DNA from: Gordonia hankookensis
Lineage (GTDB): Bacteria > Actinomycetota > Actinomycetes > Mycobacteriales > Mycobacteriaceae
DNA length: 64,000 nt
Assembly: GCF_014673215.1 (NCBI RefSeq)
Contig: NZ_JACWMS010000002.1
Location: 1 to 64,000, forward strand
Reading direction: 5' to 3'
Shown: one piece after another, positions 27,443 to 35,570 of the stretch
Numbering within the stretch: the first letter of the stretch is position 1
Layout of the letters: each line of letters opens with the position of its first letter
Notes under the pieces: generated by a model
Databases searched by the model: none
The model's input: only the letters and a program-made list of their open reading frames with translations
Told to the model about the DNA's origin: nothing
Translations under genes and position numbers: made by a program

Positions 27443-29174
27443 GGTGCACCCCGCCGATCTCGACGATCCGGTCTGCGTGCGCGCGCGCGAGCGGCTGGTG
27501 GGCAACCGCCACCACGGTGTCGCCTGCGCGGGCCCGGGCCGACAGCACGCCGAGCACCGCAGCCGCCGACCGTTCGTCGAGATGCGCGGTCGGCTCGTCG
27601 AGGAGCATCAGCGGCGACGGCGAGGCCAGCACCCGGGTGAGCGCGAGTCGTTGCCGCTGGCCCGCCGAGAGCCCGACGCCACCCGCGCCGAGCACGGTCT
27701 CCACACCATCCGGCAGTCCGTCGACGACATCGTCGAAACCGGTCGCCTCCGAGACACGTCGCAGCTCTGCCGGGTCGAGGACTCCGAACAGCTCGAGATT
27801 CTCTCTGACCGTGCCGGGAACGATCACCGGCAACTGCGGCAACCATGCGATCTGCTCGTGCAGCGCGGCAGGATCGAGTTCGGCGACCGAGATCGAACCG
27901 ATCAGCACCGAACCCTCATCGGGTTCGATGAGGCCCATGACGGCCAGCAGCGTGGTCGACTTTCCCGCCCCGTTCGGTCCGGTCAGCACCGTCAGCTCGC
28001 CCGGCCCGATCGTCACGGCGAGTCGATGGGGTGCCCAGCCGTCTCGCCCGTGCACACCGACGTCGAGGAGTCTGATCTGTTGCCCGGCAACCGAACAGGT
28101 GCGGTGGCCGGGATGAGATGCCGCAGAGGCGTCGGCCGCCTCGATCAACTCGACGACCTCGCCGGCCGCGGCGACCCCGTCGGCCGAGTTGTGGAACTGG
28201 GCACCGACCTGCCGGAGCGGGTGGTAGGCCTCCGGAGCCAGGATCAGCGCGAGAACGCCTGCGTACAGACTCATCTCGCCGTAGACGAGACGGATTCCGA
28301 TGCCCACGGCCACCAGCGCCACACACAACGTCGCGAGCAACTCGAGGACGGCGCCGGACAGGAACGCGACCCGCAACGCCGACATCGTGGTCCGCCGGTG
28401 GGTGCGTCCGAGCTGGGCCACGCGTTCGGCCGGCCCGCGTGACCGGTTCAGTGCCCGCAGCGTCGGGAGGCCGGCGATCAGGTCGAGCAGTTGCGCGTTC
28501 AGACGACTCATCGCCTGGAGTTTGCGGTCGGTCCGGTCCCGCGTCATCAACCCGATCAGCACCATGAAGAGCGGTATCAGCGGGAGCGTGATCAGAATGA
28601 CCAGCGCCGACGGCCAGTCGGTGACAGCGATGACGAGGACCACCGTCGGGGTGACCGTGAGGGTGAGGATCAGCGCGGGCAGGTAGCCGGCCAGATACGG
28701 TGCGAGACTGTCGAGCCCGCGCAGCAACACGGTGCTTGCGTGCTCGCGCCGCTCCGCGAGGTCGCGCGGTGACGTGGTCGCGGGGTCGGTCAGGACGTCG
28801 AGAGCGCGTGCGCGTAACTGGGCGATGACGCGCGCGGACGCCCGCTGCGCGTACCGGTCGTGCAGGTAGGTCATCGCCGCCCGGGCGACCACGGCACCTG
28901 CCAGGACACCGAGGTGAACGTGTTGGGCGGCAATGGATCGCCGGCCGGGATCGACGATGAGTTCGGACACGATCGACGCCGCCATCGCCGCGGTCACGAT
29001 GATCGCGATCACCGCACCGAACGAGAAGACCGCCGTGACGACCACATACCAGCGGGCGGCGGGCGAATACCGCAGCAGGCGTGGGTCGACCGGCCCGGCG
29101 CGGCGTGCCGGTGCGCCCGCCTCGGCGGTGTCGGCCTCCCCGGTGGACGCGGTGGTGCTGGCAGCCCGCGTCAT
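27432..29174 (-). CDS. cydD: ABC transporter for cytochrome bd assembly, CydD
   Basis: 580 aa half-transporter, partner of CydC. Six membrane helices in residues 40-300, then the ATPase domain with TGPNGAGKST, LSAGQRQRLALTR and LMLLDEPTAHLD. Its ATG overlaps the cydB stop as ATGA, showing coupling. In many actinobacteria cydC and cydD are fused; here they are separate overlapping genes. Confidence 0.9.
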   Translation of the reverse strand: MTRAASTTASTGEADTAEAGAPARRAGPVDPRLLRYSPAARWYVVVTAVFSFGAVIAIIVTAAMAASIVSELIVDPGRRSIAAQHVHLGVLAGAVVARAAMTYLHDRYAQRASARVIAQLRARALDVLTDPATTSPRDLAERREHASTVLLRGLDSLAPYLAGYLPALILTLTVTPTVVLVIAVTDWPSALVILITLPLIPLFMVLIGLMTRDRTDRKLQAMSRLNAQLLDLIAGLPTLRALNRSRGPAERVAQLGRTHRRTTMSALRVAFLSGAVLELLATLCVALVAVGIGIRLVYGEMSLYAGVLALILAPEAYHPLRQVGAQFHNSADGVAAAGEVVELIEAADASAASHPGHRTCSVAGQQIRLLDVGVHGRDGWAPHRLAVTIGPGELTVLTGPNGAGKSTTLLAVMGLIEPDEGSVLIGSISVAELDPAALHEQIAWLPQLPVIVPGTVRENLELFGVLDPAELRRVSEATGFDDVVDGLPDGVETVLGAGGVGLSAGQRQRLALTRVLASPSPLMLLDEPTAHLDERSAAAVLGVLSARARAGDTVVAVAHQPLARAHADRIVEIGGVHRGA

Positions 29175-30253
29175 TCAGTCGGCACACGCAGCGACGAGAG
29201 GCCGGTCGGCGCGGGGATCTGTTCCACCGAGATCCGCTTGCGGAACACCCAGTAGGTCCACGCCTGGTAGGCGATGACGACCGGTGTGATGAGTACCGCG
29301 GCCCAGGTCATGATCGTCAGCGTGTAGTGGCTCGACGACGTGTTTTCGATGGTCAGGTTGTAGGCCGAATTCGTGGTGGACGGCAACACATTCGGGTAGA
29401 GCACCGAGAACAGGGTGGCCACGGTCCCGGCGATCGCGACGCAGGTCGCGAAGAACGCGACGCCCTCTCGTCTCACCTGGGTCGCCAACACCATCACCAC
29501 CGCCGCCACGGCCGCGACCAACACCGGAATCCACGTCCACCCGTTGCCGTACGCGAATTGGGTCCACAGCAAGAACGCCGCGGCCACCACCAGGGTGGGG
29601 ATGGCCAGCAGGGAGGCGTACTTCATCGAATCCTGTTTCAGCACACCGCTCGTCTTCAGCGCCAGGAAGACCGCGCCGTGGGTGAGGAAAGCCAGCAATG
29701 TCGTCAGGCCGCCGAGCAGCGCGTACGGGTTGAGCAGATTGAAGAACCCGGCCGTGTACTGCGCATCGGCATCGATGGGCAGGCCCCGGATGACGTTCGC
29801 GAATGCGACGCCCCACAGGATGGCCGGAATCCAGGACCCCAGCCCGATCCCCACATCGGCCCACGCGCGCCACTTCGGCGAATTGATCTTGCCCCGCCAT
29901 TCGATGGCACACACGCGGGTGATGAGCCCGACCAGGATCAGGAACAGCGGCAGATAGAAGGCCGAGAACATCGTCGCGTACCAGCCACCGAATGCCGCGA
30001 ATATCGCGGCGCCACCGGTGATCACCCACACCTCGTTGCCGTCCCACACCGGCCCGATGGTGTTCAGGATCGCTCGGCGACGACTGTCCGGATCGGCGAG
30101 GTCTTCGGTCGGCTCGACCTTCTCGTCACCACCGGTATGGCTGCGCCCGAGGAAGGGCATCAACATGCCGACCCCGAAGTCGAAACCCTCGAGCACGAAA
30201 TAGCCGACGAACAGTATCGCGATGATCAGAAACCAGAACTCCTGAAGTCCCAT
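29171..30253 (-). CDS. cydB: Cytochrome bd ubiquinol/menaquinol oxidase subunit II
   Basis: 360 aa integral membrane protein with about nine helices, starting MGLQEFWF and with the early conserved GFDFGVGML. It forms the heterodimer with CydA that reduces O2 to water with quinol without pumping protons, used at low oxygen or when the bc1-aa3 branch is blocked. It starts 11 bp after cydA and overlaps cydD by four bases. Confidence 0.93.
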   Translation of the reverse strand: MGLQEFWFLIIAILFVGYFVLEGFDFGVGMLMPFLGRSHTGGDEKVEPTEDLADPDSRRRAILNTIGPVWDGNEVWVITGGAAIFAAFGGWYATMFSAFYLPLFLILVGLITRVCAIEWRGKINSPKWRAWADVGIGLGSWIPAILWGVAFANVIRGLPIDADAQYTAGFFNLLNPYALLGGLTTLLAFLTHGAVFLALKTSGVLKQDSMKYASLLAIPTLVVAAAFLLWTQFAYGNGWTWIPVLVAAVAAVVMVLATQVRREGVAFFATCVAIAGTVATLFSVLYPNVLPSTTNSAYNLTIENTSSSHYTLTIMTWAAVLITPVVIAYQAWTYWVFRKRISVEQIPAPTGLSSLRVPTE

Positions 30254-30264
30254 CGGTCATCTCC

Positions 30265-31833
30265 TCAGTACGCGAACGAGAGTTGTTTGGGCTCACCGGA
30301 ATCGGAATCGTCCGGCGACGGCTCATCGGGTGGGACCGCATCGTAGGTGGCCGGCCCCTCGATGATGTAGCGGCGCTGCAGCATGAACCACACGATCCCG
30401 AGTGCCCCGTAGAGAACCGTGAACCCGATGAGCGTCACCCAGACCGTCGCCGCCACATGATTGGAGACACCGTCCTGGACGAGCATGTGGATCCGCAACG
30501 GGTCCAGATCCTCGGCCCAGTTCGGTGCGACCACCCAGGGCTGGCGTCCCATCTCGGTGAAGATCCAGCCGGAACTGTTGGCCAAGAACGGGGTGGGGAT
30601 CATCCACAAGGCCAGCAAGCCGAACTTTCGCGACTCGACAACCCGCTTCTTCCGCGTCAGCCACAGTCCGCCCAACGCTAGCACCGCCGAGCCGAGCGCC
30701 CAGGTGATCATCGCCCGGAAGCCCCAGTAGGTGACGAACAGGTTCGGCGCGAAGTTCTGCCCGGGCATGTCGAGCGCCTCCTGGTACTGCACCTGTAGCT
30801 GGTTCACGCCCTGCACAGTGCTGTGGATGTCGCGATTGGCCAGGAACGACAACATGTTGGGGATCTCGATCACCGGATGGACGTTGTCGCAGTTGTTCTG
30901 CCGACCGACGCTCAGCACCGAGAACGCGGCACCGGTCTCGGTGTTGCACAGGGATTCCGCCGATGCCATCTTCATCGGCTGCTGCTCGAACATGATCTCG
31001 GCCTGGATGTCGCCGGTGATGAACAGGGCTACGCCCGAGACCACGGTCACCCACAGCGCGAACCGGGTCACCGGGCGCCACATCCTGCGTGCATCATGCT
31101 CGAGATCCTCGGGCGTGGCGTCGATCTGACTGGGTGACGTCGCCTTCGGCATCCCGGAGGTGTCACCGGTCTCGATGGCCACGCGAAGTTTCTTCGCCCG
31201 CCACATGTTCCGCGCCATCCACCAACAACCGATGGCCGCTACGAAGGTGCCTGCGGTGAGCAGCGCGCCGGCGATGACGTGCGGGAACGCCGCCAGCGTG
31301 GTGTTGTTGGTGAGCACCGCCCAGAAGTCGTTCATAGCCGGACGATTTCGTTCGTTGTCCCACTCCACACCCACCGGGTGCTGCATCCACGAGTTCGCGG
31401 CGATGATGAAGTAGGCAGATGCGTTGACACCGATCGCGGCCAGCCAGATACAGGCCAGGTGGACTCGCCGCGGCAAACGACCCCAGCCGAAGATCCACAG
31501 ACCGATGAAGGTCGATTCGAGGAAGAACGCGACCAGGCCTTCGAAGGCCAATGGCGCACCGAACACATCGGCGACGTACCGGCTGTACTCGCTCCAGTTC
31601 ATGCCGAACTGGAATTCCTGCACGATGCCGGTGGCGACACCCAGCGCGAAGTTGATCAGGAAGAGCTTCCCGAAGAACTTGGTCGCGCGCAGCCACTGTT
31701 CGTTGCCGGTCACGTGCCAGACCGTCTGCATGACAGCGATCATCGGCGCCAGACCGATGGTCAGTGGGACCAGAATGAAGTGATAGACGGTGGTGATCCC
31801 GAATTGCCATCGGGAGACATCAAGAGCGTCCAT
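30265..31833 (-). CDS. cydA: Cytochrome bd oxidase subunit I
   Basis: 522 aa from ATG 31833, with AGAGGCGAC upstream. The b595 heme ligand His is H18 in YHFILVPLT. Helices carry the conserved SxFIGLWIFGW-like and NSWMQHPVG segments. A hydrophilic Q-loop of the short type lies in the middle (about 250-275). First gene of the cydABDC operon, with a 7-bp inverted repeat 85 bp upstream. The in-frame region back to 31917 does not resemble the family. Confidence 0.94.
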   Translation of the reverse strand: MDALDVSRWQFGITTVYHFILVPLTIGLAPMIAVMQTVWHVTGNEQWLRATKFFGKLFLINFALGVATGIVQEFQFGMNWSEYSRYVADVFGAPLAFEGLVAFFLESTFIGLWIFGWGRLPRRVHLACIWLAAIGVNASAYFIIAANSWMQHPVGVEWDNERNRPAMNDFWAVLTNNTTLAAFPHVIAGALLTAGTFVAAIGCWWMARNMWRAKKLRVAIETGDTSGMPKATSPSQIDATPEDLEHDARRMWRPVTRFALWVTVVSGVALFITGDIQAEIMFEQQPMKMASAESLCNTETGAAFSVLSVGRQNNCDNVHPVIEIPNMLSFLANRDIHSTVQGVNQLQVQYQEALDMPGQNFAPNLFVTYWGFRAMITWALGSAVLALGGLWLTRKKRVVESRKFGLLALWMIPTPFLANSSGWIFTEMGRQPWVVAPNWAEDLDPLRIHMLVQDGVSNHVAATVWVTLIGFTVLYGALGIVWFMLQRRYIIEGPATYDAVPPDEPSPDDSDSGEPKQLSFAY

Positions 31834-31917
31834 GTCGCCTCTATCAGAGTCGGTGCATCGGGCTGCGATGCACGGGCCGGGCCGCGGTGTGCGACCTCCT
31901 GACTGCCGAACCCTCAC

Positions 31918-31936
31918 CTACTACATTTCGTAGTAG
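31918..31936. promoter_or_regulatory. Inverted-repeat operator upstream of cydABDC
   Basis: CTACTAC-N5-GTAGTAG, perfect 7-bp arms. It resembles BlaI/CopY-type TACTACA-N2-TGTAGTA sites but has a one-base-longer spacer. It lies about 85 bp before cydA. The 251-bp gap otherwise holds nothing recognised. Confidence 0.55.
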
Positions 31937-32084
31937 TCGTGCCCGACCCACGCTACGCTGCGCGGTTGGGCAAGTTCAAGCACCCAAAGTCCTGATCGCA
32001 CCTGGATGAAATTGTGGTCTGGATCCCGTCCGCCCGCCCACCGGCGACGGGTCACCGGTCAACGCACGCACGTCGCTCTCATTG

Positions 32085-32951
32085 TCAGTCAACGCAAATC
32101 GCGCGGTCCACCAAATCAGCGAATTCGTCATCTGTCGTTGATGTCGGCATCACATACCGATTGAGCGATCTGACCCGCGCGGCCAAGGTGACACTGCTGA
32201 TCAGCCAGACCGAATCGGCGCCGATGAGGTCTGCGCGCCGAAGGGTCTGCGTCGCGGTCGTCCAGCCCTCCTGCTCCGCGATGTCGAAGACCGCGCGCTG
32301 CGTGGTCCCGGGCAGGATGCCGGTCTCGGGCGGCGGGGTGGCCAGGGTCTTCCCCGTCACGGTGACGACCGTCGATCGCGGCCCCTCCAGCACCGCTCCC
32401 TCACTGCTGAGGTAGATCACGTCGTCGAAACCCTGCTGTTCGGCATGACGCAGGGCGGCCATGTTGGTCGCGTAGCTCAGCGACTTGGCACCGAGGAGCT
32501 GCCACGGCGCGGTCTCGGCGAGATCTGTCGAGTAGCCGCGGTCCAGTGTCACCACCGAGAGTCCCTCCGAGCGGGCGTGCCGTACCCGCTCGGCGACGGC
32601 ACCGACGACCAGATACGCCGTCGGCCCGGCATCCGGCGCACTCTCCCGCCCTCGCGAGTAGATCAGCCGCAGCCACGCCTCGCCGTCTCCACCCGCGACC
32701 GACCATTCCTTCTCGGCCACCTCGATGGCCGACTGCCATGCATCACGATCGGGCTCGGGCAGATCCATCATCGCCGCGCTCCGTCCGAGACGATCGAGGT
32801 GCGCTCCCACCCGCCGCGTCCGGCCGGACCGGATCAGCAAGGTCTCGAACGCACCGTCGCCACGCACCGCCGCCAGGTCGTCGGCATGGAGGAACGGGAC
32901 GTCGGGATCGTGCACCGTGCCGTCGAGGGTGACCAGAATCTGCTGCGCCAT
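32085..32951 (-). CDS. Class IV PLP aminotransferase (aminodeoxychorismate-lyase-like)
   Basis: 288 aa from ATG 32951. Class IV fold: GDGAFETLLIRSGR at about 30-43, PLP Lys in LLGAKSLSYATNMAALR, and C-terminal ETGILPGTTQRAV. The family includes 4-amino-4-deoxychorismate lyase, branched-chain and D-amino-acid aminotransferases; folate synthesis (pabC) is the usual annotation of the mycobacterial Rv0812 counterpart but is not proven here. A TAGCCT box lies seven bases upstream of the ATG (leaderless). Divergent from the folate-binding ygfZ gene, with 74 bp between. Confidence 0.85.
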   Translation of the reverse strand: MAQQILVTLDGTVHDPDVPFLHADDLAAVRGDGAFETLLIRSGRTRRVGAHLDRLGRSAAMMDLPEPDRDAWQSAIEVAEKEWSVAGGDGEAWLRLIYSRGRESAPDAGPTAYLVVGAVAERVRHARSEGLSVVTLDRGYSTDLAETAPWQLLGAKSLSYATNMAALRHAEQQGFDDVIYLSSEGAVLEGPRSTVVTVTGKTLATPPPETGILPGTTQRAVFDIAEQEGWTTATQTLRRADLIGADSVWLISSVTLAARVRSLNRYVMPTSTTDDEFADLVDRAICVD

Positions 32952-32958
32952 GGACTCG

Positions 32959-33019
32959 AGGCTAGGTGAGGTCCGTCCGCCACGACCGGCACTCGCCGGT
33001 TCGTGTCGCCCCGTAGACT
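32959..33019. promoter_or_regulatory. Divergent leaderless promoters, aminotransferase and ygfZ
   Basis: Minus-strand TAGCCT (32964-32959) is seven bases before ATG 32951. Plus-strand TAGACT (33014-33019) is six bases before GTG 33026. Both genes thus appear to be transcribed back to back without leaders. Confidence 0.55.
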
Positions 33020-33025
33020 CGACAT

Positions 33026-34204
33026 GTGACCGCGTCGCGCATTCTGACCAGGTATTCCACTCAGGGCGCCGTGCCCGGGCCACCCCAGGACGGTGATGAC
33101 GACCTCGTCCGGGTCGCCTGGCATTACGGAGATCCCCTCGGAGAGCAGCGGACCGCGGAACGTTCCGCGGCGGTCGTCGATCGTTCGGACCGGGCGGTGA
33201 TCGAGTTGCCGGGTGCCGATCGACTGACCTGGCTGCACACCATCTCCAGTCAGCATGTGGAGTCCCTCGCCGACCGGACCAGCGCCGAGAACCTGTCGCT
33301 CGATGCGAACGGTCGCGTCGAGGAGCACTTCGTGATGACCGATGTCGACGGGGTGACCTGGGTCGACTGCGAAGGTCGGCGCGGGCCGATCCTGCTGGAC
33401 TTTCTCACGAAGATGGTCTTCTGGGCGAAGGTCGAGCCGGCTGCCCGGCCCGACATGTCGGTGCTCACACTGATCGGTCCGGACATCCTGCACGGCCCGA
33501 TCGCCGACCTCATCGACCTCACCCCCGACGCCCCGATCTACACCGCGGGCGATCTGCCCGAACTCCACCACGAGGAGGAACCGCTCGGTTTCTGGCGGGT
33601 GATGCCGCCGATCGGCGAGGGCGCACGGCTGCCCGTGATCGACCTGGTGATCCCCGAATCCGCCGTCGAGGCGTGGTGGACACAACTCACCGACGCCGGC
33701 GCACGGATGGCAGGCGGCTGGACCCACGACGCGCTGCGGGTCGCCGCGTTGCGCCCCCGACACGGTGTCGACACCGATGACCGCACCATCCCGCAGGAGG
33801 TGAACTGGATCGGCGGCCCCGACGAGCTCGGGGCGGTTCACCTCGACAAGGGTTGCTACCGCGGACAGGAGACCGTCGCGCGGGTCCACAACCTCGGCAA
33901 GGCGCCACGTCGCCTCGTGCTGCTCCATCTCGACGGGAGCACCGACGAACGACCGTCGACCGGCGATCCGGTCAAGGCAGGCGGACGCGTGGTCGGCCGG
34001 ATCGGGACCGTCGTCGACCATTACGAGCTCGGTCCGATTGCGCTGGCGCTGGTCAAACGATCGGTCGGCCCTGAGGTCGACCTCCTCGTCGACGGCGAGC
34101 GCCCGGTGAGTGCCCGGATCGACCCCGACTCCGTCCGCGACGACGATCGCGTCCAGGCAGGCCGCGCAGCGATCGACCGGCTCCGCCACGGCGGGGTCTC
34201 GTAG
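33026..34204 (+). CDS. ygfZ: Folate-binding YgfZ-like protein (Fe-S cluster maintenance)
   Basis: 392 aa, related to the glycine-cleavage T protein. The hallmark motif KGCYRGQE is at 275-282, containing the reactive Cys. YgfZ/IBA57 proteins help assemble or repair certain [4Fe-4S] enzymes using tetrahydrofolate. The GTG start is set by the TAGACT box six bases upstream. A MOSC gene follows two bases after the stop, apparently in the same operon. Confidence 0.88.
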   Translation: MTASRILTRYSTQGAVPGPPQDGDDDLVRVAWHYGDPLGEQRTAERSAAVVDRSDRAVIELPGADRLTWLHTISSQHVESLADRTSAENLSLDANGRVEEHFVMTDVDGVTWVDCEGRRGPILLDFLTKMVFWAKVEPAARPDMSVLTLIGPDILHGPIADLIDLTPDAPIYTAGDLPELHHEEEPLGFWRVMPPIGEGARLPVIDLVIPESAVEAWWTQLTDAGARMAGGWTHDALRVAALRPRHGVDTDDRTIPQEVNWIGGPDELGAVHLDKGCYRGQETVARVHNLGKAPRRLVLLHLDGSTDERPSTGDPVKAGGRVVGRIGTVVDHYELGPIALALVKRSVGPEVDLLVDGERPVSARIDPDSVRDDDRVQAGRAAIDRLRHGGVS

Positions 34205-34206
34205 TC

Positions 34207-34860
34207 GTGACCGCCGGCGACCCGCCGACCGGAGTCGTCCTGGCCGTGTGCGCCGCGACCGACGACGTCATTCTCGACGCGATCGGGGCCAGCGGGATCG
34301 ACAAGCGGCCACTGGCCGGCCGCATCTCCGTCGGAGAACTCGGGCTGGTGCCCGACCACGTCGTCGACACCAAGCACCACGGCGGCATCGAGCAGGCGGT
34401 CTACGCCTACAGCGAACGCGAGGCGCTGCGCTGGGCCGAGGAGCTCGGCCGCGAACTGCCGCCCGGCTGGTTCGGCGAGAATCTGCGGATCGACGGGCTG
34501 CCGATCACCGACGCGGTGGTCGGGGAGCGCTGGGAGATCGGCGATGACGGCCTCGTCGTCGAGACGACGATTCCACGCACGCCCTGCCGCGTCTTTGCCG
34601 CGTGGGCGGAAGAAGATCAGTGGATCAAGCGGTTTCTGGATCGCGCCGACACCGGCTCCTACCTGCGGGTTGTCACCCCGGGCAGTGTCGGCGCCGGGGA
34701 CGCGGTCCGTCTGGTCCATCGACCCGATCACCGGGTCACCGTGCGTGATCTCCTGAGCGGCACCGCCGCCGATGCGCACGCTCTCGCGACCCTGCTGGCC
34801 TGCGAGGACCTCGGTCCCAAGGTCCGACGGGAGGCCTCGCGCAAACTGGCCCACGCGTGA
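34207..34860 (+). CDS. MOSC domain protein
   Basis: 217 aa MOSC-domain sulfur carrier. The domain holds VDTKHHGGIEQAVYAYSEREALRW at about 53-76, ENLRIDGL, and the likely sulfur-accepting Cys in TPCRVFAAW (near 125). MOSC proteins move sulfur to molybdenum cofactor or detoxify N-hydroxylated compounds. GTG start two bases after the ygfZ stop; not part of the mycobacterial order recalled for this block. Confidence 0.85.
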   Translation: MTAGDPPTGVVLAVCAATDDVILDAIGASGIDKRPLAGRISVGELGLVPDHVVDTKHHGGIEQAVYAYSEREALRWAEELGRELPPGWFGENLRIDGLPITDAVVGERWEIGDDGLVVETTIPRTPCRVFAAWAEEDQWIKRFLDRADTGSYLRVVTPGSVGAGDAVRLVHRPDHRVTVRDLLSGTAADAHALATLLACEDLGPKVRREASRKLAHA

Positions 34861-34931
34861 CCTGACTCCCCGCTTTCCGACTCGCTGCGGCACAGTCGGC
34901 AGGGCGATCCGCATTATCGGAACGAGCGCGC

Positions 34932-34996
34932 TAAACTGGTGCCACGACAGATTCATTACCTAGAGAACGGGGCCGCCAAGCGTTTGGCCGCCCCGT
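34932..34996 (+). promoter_or_regulatory. Promoter and 5' UTR hairpin of the DUF3073 gene
   Basis: A -10 box TAAACT (34932-34937) is followed by a leader of about 74 nt. The leader contains a 13-bp hairpin at 34967-34996 (ACGGGGCCGCCAA against TTGGCCGCCCCGT, one mismatch, 4-nt loop) shortly before the ribosome site GAGGGGG. Confidence 0.5.
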
Positions 34997-35017
34997 CATT
35001 GTGCGAGGGGGTCCCAA

Positions 35018-35194
35018 ATGGGCCGCGGCCGGGCAAAAGCAAAGCAGACGAAGGTTGCTCGTCAGCTGAAGTACTCCACTCCGAACACCGACTTCGACAG
35101 CTTGCAGCGCGAGTTGTCTGGGTCGGAGGACTCGGCGGAACGCCGGGATCCGGTGGACGAGTGGGTCGACGAGGATGAGTGGCGTCGAGCCTGA
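35018..35194 (+). CDS. DUF3073 small basic/acidic protein
   Basis: 58 aa, ATG 35018 to TGA 35194, GAGGGGGTC upstream. It begins MGRGRAKAKQTKVARQLKYS (basic), and ends acidic (DEWVDEDEW), the pattern of DUF3073 proteins (Rv0810c). Conserved across actinobacteria beside purM. Function unknown; charge polarity suggests nucleic-acid or ribosome contact, which is speculation. Confidence 0.88.
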   Translation: MGRGRAKAKQTKVARQLKYSTPNTDFDSLQRELSGSEDSAERRDPVDEWVDEDEWRRA

Positions 35195-35229
35195 CGCTCC
35201 TGAGTCGTCGACTCCACCCTCTCCTCTCG

Positions 35230-35320
35230 GCACCGATCTCGGTGCACACCAACGCAACAACCACACCTGAGCAGTTCGCTCGTGGCCATCGTCACGCGCG
35301 AGATGCTCAGGTGTGGTTGT
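35230..35320. repeat. Nested inverted repeats after DUF3073
   Basis: GCACCG-ATCT-CGGTGC lies near 35230-35245. It is followed by a perfect 17-bp inverted repeat, ACAACCACACCTGAGCA (35257-35273) and its complement (35304-35320), with a 30-nt loop. No gene was found in 35195-35570. Confidence 0.75.
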
Positions 35321-35369
35321 CTGCTGTCGACGTCGGGAGCACCGACGCACGCCGACCAGGTGGCTTCGA

Positions 35370-35526
35370 TCTCGATACGCGACTCACTCCGTTCGCCGCT
35401 ACTCGATCAACAGAAGAACCGCAGCTCCCCCCGCCGGTCGAGTAGCCGCGACGCCCCCCGCCGGTCGAGTAGCCGCGACGCCCCCCGCCGGTCGAGTAGC
35501 CGCGACGAAGGAGCGGCGTATCGAGA
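35370..35526. repeat. Palindromic intergenic repeat, copy A
   Basis: Bounded by TCTCGATACGC and its inverse GCGTATCGAGA. The left arm continues into ACTCACTCCGTTCGC and CTACTCGA, partly complementary to the right arm. The centre holds three exact 27-bp direct repeats at 35427-35507 (core GCCGGTCGAGTAGCCGCGACG, shortened here to its ends GCCGGTCGAG and CCGCGACG). It lies between convergent DUF3073 and purM genes and has a sister copy at 48510. Confidence 0.85.
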
Positions 35527-35570
35527 CCAGCCGCGCCGACGCGCAAACCGTCACACCGGCAGTGCAGTGG

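Noticed and set aside
25712..27640. Open frame of 642 codons antisense to cydC/cydD
   Set aside because: Arg/Pro/Gly-rich composition with no motifs; it is the GC-driven shadow of the two ABC transporter genes, whose motifs are intact.
35427..35507. Three 27-bp direct repeats that could suggest a CRISPR array
   Set aside because: The units are contiguous with no spacers, and no cas gene is nearby. They belong to the palindromic repeat element.
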